64,000 bases of DNA. It comes from Acanthosepion pharaonis (lineage: Eukaryota; Mollusca; Cephalopoda; Sepiida; Sepiidae). The translations under genes and the position numbers were made by a program. The notes below the pieces were generated by a model. It saw only the letters and a list, made by a program, of their open reading frames with translations. It was not told where the DNA came from and ran no database searches. The stretch lies in the NCBI GenBank assembly GCA_903632075.3, contig CAHIKZ030005640.1:411001-475000 (forward strand). The letters are read 5' to 3'. The stretch's first letter is position 1. Every line of letters starts with the position of its first letter. Below are positions 58,880 to 64,000 of the stretch, piece by piece.

Positions 58880-61800
58880 TGGAATAAGACTAAAAAGGAA
58901 TCAGGGTTGTTAGGTTTGCGAAAGTTATTGATTGACGCGGACTTAACAATGGCTTGATTGTTACCGGACAAAGGTGTTGATTAGCGAGACGAAATTGTCA
59001 CTATATTCAAAGCTAGAGAACTATTTTACTATTGATAATAAATTGAATATACTTGTAGAAAAAACGCATTGTGTTTTTATTGATTATGAATAAACTATAG
59101 AATTAATGAATAAATTAAAATCAAGATAAATGTTGTTTACGAAGGATGGAATCTCGTTTTACATGCAGGGTCTCCAAATTTCTTCTCGTTAATTAAGAAT
59201 CACCAATTAAATTCATAGTATTAATTTAGATATTTGATTATTTTTTGAGCAGGTAAAATAAAATAATCATTATTTAAATTATATTGAGTTTTCAATATCG
59301 TATAATTTTCTTCATCGATGACAAAATTGAATTTATCCAATTTATATTCAATTGAAATTATGGTAATGAATAAATTAATTAACCGACAGACCTATTGAAC
59401 TGAGATTATTCAAATTATGACTAAAACATTAAATCTTGTGTTAATTTTTTTTCAAGTTTCATAAATAAAATCAGTTCAAATACATTAAAATAAAATCATA
59501 ACGATAGAAATGATTTAAAAACACACAGATATGGAATCTGATATATTTGCTCGTTGATGTGGAAGTATAAACTTTCGACATACAAAGCAAAAGGAATCAG
59601 GGTTGTTTTTGCATTTGATTGATGACTTATTGCTTGATTGTTCTGCCAATTTGTAACACTATTTAAAACCCTTAATCATATAAATTTAAGAAAATCTTAG
59701 ATATAAGCACAAACAGGAGGAACTTATGCAAAAAGTTTCTTTTACAATCTATGAAATTAATCTAGAAACACTGTTGAGCAGGTACATTATCAAAATTACT
59801 TACCAATTTATATGTCAATTGAAATTATGCTAATGCCCAAAATTAATTAACCGACAGACCTATTGAACTGGCTGATCAAGAAAAGGAAGCCTTTTTGAAA
59901 ATTCTAAAATTCTATGATATCTTGATTCTAGTAAACAGTCTATGTGTCATTTTCAGATTTTGATTTCCAGATTTTTCAAGTTATGTGTTAAATTTTTTCA
60001 AGTTTTTGACTACAAGCAATACAAACTAGAGTAAAATGACATAACAATAGAAATTACTTTAAAAAATTCAAACAGCTATGAAGCATTCATCCTGGCAAAA
60101 GTTTTCTTTTACAAGACATTCTAACATATTTGCTTGTTGATGACACGTCTCTTTTCAATCACCAGCAGTAATCAGTCATCCTGTGGAAATTTCAGCGGCT
60201 TTAATAGCTGTTCCTTCATAATTGTGATATCTGGTGGAATTTCTCCCCTTGTTCGTAACTTATATCGCCTAAATTCCTAGGAAATTGGTCAAGATGGCTA
60301 TTTAAAAAAAATGAATTTTTACGCTCATATTGCAAGATAACTCTATGTAATCGTTTACAATTTTTTTTATGATTTCTTCCTAGATATATGCTCTATAATT
60401 ATCTAAAATGTTTTCTATCAAGTCTACACATGGGAATCAGGCATTTTTTGAGTTCATTCATGACATTAGGAAAATCGATGTCTTTAATTAGTGTTCTTAT
60501 TTGTGGACTGTCGATAATTTGGGTTGTTCATAACTTAAACTTAGAAATGTTGTATATATATATTTGAAAGATTCGACGTTCGTATCTAAAGCCTTTATAT
60601 ATTGTTCAACGAAAACTAGTTTTATATGCAGAAGAGGAAATCTGATTTTATCTTACAAAAGTGGATTAATTACGTTTTTATTTCTTCGACAGTAAATACT
60701 GTTCGTGTTGGCCAGATTTATTTGAAACGTTGTTCTTTCTTGGCACTACTTTTCCATAAGCAAAGGGATCAGGGATATTTAGTAGACTCTCCTTCTTGTC
60801 TTAGCAGAATATTAACCATTTTTAGTCAACATATATGATCCACTCGTAATCCCTATATTTTATAAGATTTAAATCCTTTTCCATATGTTAATATATTTCT
60901 TTTAATATCGTGGGGTGCCCAATCGATTTCAAAGCCGTATAAATTGCCAATATCCAACAACACAGATGTAAGGTTTCTTTTCGCACTTTCTTAAAAGAAG
61001 TGCCAATCGTTTGCATCATAAGATGAAGATTCAACAGAGATTTTCATTAACATCTCGGACATGTCGCAGAAACATACTAGAATATCCTTGGTTCTAAAAT
61101 ATTTAACAATTTCTTCTCTTTTTCTGTGAAATGTAATGTATGTATTTGAAGTAAGCAATTTTTTCTAGTCTTGAAGCAAAGATTTCCGAAGCCTTTTTAG
61201 ATAATTCAGATCCATGCTAGTGTCAAATCGGTGCCTGACTCCTTAGAATGTATAACAATATTTTCAGGAAAATATTCAACTAATTCCCACGTTAATAGAC
61301 AATTAAATTTTGGAATGAGTGCCTCATTTATGGCACAAGGTCGTATCGCGTTTTGAAAATTTGGGTACTTGATACAATGTATATTTTTATTTTAGTGAAG
61401 ATCGAAGTCTTCATATAGCAAAAGTAGCAATCGATCTCTTGGATAGTAGGCTCTTTGATATGAAAAAATTGTAAAGCGTTAGCAAAAGCGACGAGAGACC
61501 TGATTTTTATGAATTTTATGAAATGTATCACCCAAACTTTAACATTTCTATATGTTTCAAACTTATTTGAGATTCTTATAAAAAGTTGTTTTGTAAATAT
61601 TTGTTACTAAAATAAAATTACATTTCCGCAAGTTCCAGTATACTGGTGATTTAATTACGTAGTTTTAGGTAATTATAAACTTACCACACAAACTCCAAAT
61701 GAATGTTTGAATCTGAGACTAATGTCGCAGTCATTCAATGTACATAGTGTCGGCTTTATGTGCGGTCCACTATTTAAATTGGTCACCTAGTTTAAGCTCA

Positions 61801-62400
61801 AAATAAACTAATTAATATTTTGTCACGAAGTCAGTTATATTTGCTCGTTAATGGTTAATTGTAAAATTTCCAAGTATAAAAAAATAGTCAGGATTGTTTT
61901 CGCATTTGAACGATTTAATGCTTGATGACATGTTGCTTGCTTCTTCTGCGAATTTTTTAAGATATTTAAAGTCCTTAATCTATATAAATTGTAAAAAATC
62001 TGAAACAGAAAGACAAAAATTGGTCTAAATAGGAACTAATGAAATAGGTACTTACTATGAAATAAACTAGAAACACGGATGTGTAGGTACAATATAAATT
62101 ATGTCTGATTAGATCATCTGTTTAATCACGATGACATAATTACTAACTAAGGCATATACAAATTCAAAATAATGTTAATGACCAAACATAACTGATTGAC
62201 TGAATTAGCTGGTTAACCCCAGAAACGCGTCGCTTTTATATATTTTAGTTGTCCGTCTAGAATATTCTACAGAAAACAGGAACACTGGAGAAAGTTCTAG
62301 AATCGTATGATATTTTATCTTAATTTACTAATATTAAAATTGTTTGAAAATGACAAAATTAAAAACATTTTAGGGTGTTATATATAAAAGTATACATAAT
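58880..62400. repeat. Three diverged direct repeats of about 0.6 kb
   Basis: Repeat 1 is about 58880-59510, repeat 2 about 59530-60110 and repeat 3 about 61820-62400. Shared landmarks in order: ATATTTGCTCGTT (2, 3), GAATCAGGGTTGTT or GTCAGGATTGTT (1, 2, 3), GCATTTGA...TTGCTTG (2, 3), CCTTAATC..TATAAATT (2, 3), CTAGAAACAC.G.TG (2, 3), ATTAATTAACCGACAGACCT (1, 2) and a related CTGATTGACTGAATTAGCTG (3). Repeats 2 and 3 flank a decayed protein-coding segment (60150-61540). They may be long terminal repeats or remnants of repeated insertions; the divergence shows great age. Confidence 0.6.
60150..61540 (-). pseudogene. Decayed member of a widespread metazoan repeat-encoded protein family
   Basis: On the minus strand, in order of decreasing coordinate: EIDCYFCYMKTSIF (about 61410); WPTRTVFTVEE (about 60710); HIKLVFVEQYIKALDTNVES with FKYIYTTF (about 60560-60640); SCNMSVKIHFF (about 60315); and SHLDQFPRNLGDISYEQGEK then FHQ (about 60232-60299). 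This set (D-C-Y-F-C, H-I-K-L-[GV], K-A-L-D, N-M-S-[LV]-K-I-H-F, S-H-L-D-x-F-P-x-N-L-G-x-[IV]-S-x-E-Q-G-E-[KR]-F-H-Q) marks a family I know from many uncharacterised predicted proteins of hydra, arthropods and molluscs, in high copy number, probably transposon-derived. Its biochemical role is not known to me. Many stops and frameshifts; no intact product. Confidence 0.6.
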
Positions 62401-62419
62401 ATAATAATACCATAACAAC

Positions 62420-62852
62420 AGATACATAATTTACATTATTTATATTGTACTAATCGTTATTGTCATGTTCACGACGTTTCGGCCGATATACACTCCGGAC
62501 TTCTTCAGGTGATTGGAATTTCAAACGGAAACCTTTGTAATCGTCCACCGTGGTAGATTGTTCTAGTTCTCTGTATCATGCTTCCTTCGGATGTCTCAGT
62601 TATTTCCCTTTAACTCACCTCTACCGTATCGAGTGTCTTTGGTTCAAGACACTGGATCCACCGAAAAAATTTATCCACCGGGCCATGTGACATGCAGGAC
62701 GAAATAAAAGATTCAGTTCGAAATTAAAGCAACCTGAAGAATGCGGGAGCGTACAACGACCGAAACGTCGTGACCATGACAATAAAGATGAAGACAACAG
62801 TCCGAACGATGTAAATTATTACAATACCTCATCTTAAAAATATAGACAGAAA
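62420..62852. mobile_element. SINE family A head-to-head inverted dimer
   Basis: 62420-62693 is a minus-strand copy (GACGTTTCGGCCGATATACA, GACTTCTTCAGGTGATTGG, a decayed B box and ATCCACCGGGCCATGTGAC for the A box). It meets at about 62695 a plus-strand body (CAGGACGAAATAAAAGATTC, CAACCTGAAGAATGCGGGAG, CGACCGAAACGTCGTGACCA) that runs to the tail TCATCTTAAAAATATAGACAG. Confidence 0.75.
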
Positions 62853-62854
62853 GA

Positions 62855-63788
62855 GGTACAAATACCTAGATAAAAACTTAGTTGCATAATGCGTAAATGC
62901 AAAAAGACTTACGAGTATTGAGAAAAAAAAACATTATTATGGATACGACGAAAGAGATTGGGGTATTGGTCAAAATCAGGTTCTGACAAAGCAAAATTGA
63001 GTAAAAACTTGATCTCAACCCACTCTGATTACATGGAATTGACCGTCAAATCTAATTCAATGGGGAAAACATTGAAAATTGTCCACACTGTAATTATTAT
63101 TTGGCATCTTGCATTCTATGAGGTACGAAATTTTGATTTTTCTACTATGGGAAACATGTAATTATCTCAGAAATAGGGTAAGTGCTTAACCTGTGGTAAT
63201 ATGGATTTTAAGCGATATTGCTAATGATTATTTATTGAAATATATAAGTAAATCTTCTGTACATATTATGTCGCTGTTTTCATAACGGATGAATTAAATG
63301 TAATGAAACATCAAAACGACTTTTATAATGCTTCTTTGCAGATAAATCATAATCTCCTTCATCTCGGATGGAATAAGAAAGATTTTTCTTTAGATGTTTA
63401 ATCCTTTTCCCGTTGATTACACATTTATATTCACTCAGCTTAGATTAAGCAAGCGGCTCTTGAAACGTGGGTGTGGCATCATTGCCATTTTGAGAGGAAA
63501 AAAGTAGAAAAAAACGTGAAAAACAGAATTAGGGAAACAAATTCAAATTTTACTAGAGATTGCAAGTAGAAAATCTTACAGACGCATACACACAGAATGG
63601 AGGGTCATTCTGGGACTTTGTGGCACGCAGTACATCAGGTCTCAGTATTCGGGCCCTTGAAAAAGTGTGGATTGTTCTGCACAAAACCTTCACCACTATA
63701 ATCAAATCTCATGTGCTGTTGTCGGGCTGTCGGTTTCCTAAGAACTGCTCTGTTTGATCCTCATACGTCGAATTCGACGGGAGGTAGA

Positions 63789-63790
<2 letters not shown>
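62855..63790. other. AT-rich non-coding sequence
   Basis: Frames at 62958-63161 and 63560-63757 are unrecognised. Confidence 0.3.
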
Positions 63791-63842
<52 letters not shown>

Positions 63843-64000
63843 CTAGACTCGTTTCGAAAAACCCTTGAATTTTTTAAAAGATTTTAAAAAAGAAAGGGAT
63901 GCAGGTCAGAAGACCAAAGAAAAAAACCCGATACGAGTAAACAACTAACTAACAAAGCGCTCAATACTACTGACTTTCCCTGACGATCCGTTTAGGTGAA
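63791..64000. repeat. (TA)n microsatellite and start of dispersed repeat
   Basis: TA at 63791-63841. 63842-64000 carries AAAGCGCTCAATACTACTGA and CCTGACGATCCGTTTAGGTGAA (63980 on), landmarks of the repeat family seen at 10225 and 49997. The copy is cut by the window edge. Confidence 0.7.

Overview
The window looks like repeat-dense, gene-free nuclear DNA from an animal, most likely a mollusc and probably a cephalopod (octopus-like). The reasons are an AT-rich background, very long (TA)n, (CA)n and (AAT)n microsatellites every few kilobases, several tRNA-derived SINE families, RTE-like LINE fragments, Tc1/mariner, pogo and hAT DNA transposons, and solo LTRs. No convincing host protein-coding gene, tRNA or rRNA gene was found. 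Nearly all longer open frames are microsatellite translations or chance frames; the recognisable coding sequence is all decayed transposon or retrotransposon protein. The species call is inference. All alignments were done by eye.

Layout. 0-5 kb: a tRNA-like SINE, two solo LTRs (1350-1617 and 2514-3331, the latter with a perfect 5-bp target duplication), then a GC-rich ACGTCAC-repeat cassette (4575-4740) that recurs inverted and at the same length at 29404-29569. 5-14 kb: a LINE 3' end with (AAT)n tails, large TA/CA arrays and a mariner C-terminal remnant. 14-23 kb: a pogo/Tigger-like element, a decayed mariner-like element and a Tc1-like element whose catalytic spacing reads DD37E, the last sitting inside a TA microsatellite. 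23-28 kb: mostly featureless AT-rich DNA with a Tigger-type MITE and a SINE. 28-29.6 kb: a GC-rich retroelement-like segment with promoter-type duplications and a 51-bp tandem repeat. 30-41 kb: LINE remnants, inverted-repeat elements, inverted SINE dimers, an 81-bp mariner MITE and a third solo LTR (40061-40554). 44.7-48.1 kb: a 42-copy satellite of about 80 bp, followed almost at once by a deleted mariner (48115-49251). 49.9-50.1 kb: a foldback whose right arm can be folded into a complete type I hammerhead ribozyme. 52-63 kb: more inverted SINE dimers, a dimeric SINE with a 16-bp target duplication, RTE-like LINE remnants, and three diverged direct repeats of about 0.6 kb, two of which flank a decayed copy of a widespread metazoan repeat-encoded protein.

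The most interesting structure is in the repeats: (i) a hammerhead ribozyme with all core positions and three stems, plus the same CTGANGA...GAAAC core in several unrelated repeats; (ii) three solo LTRs carrying the same central cassette of about 245 bp zero, one and two times; (iii) a tRNA-derived SINE found mostly as head-to-head inverted dimers; (iv) the long homogeneous satellite.
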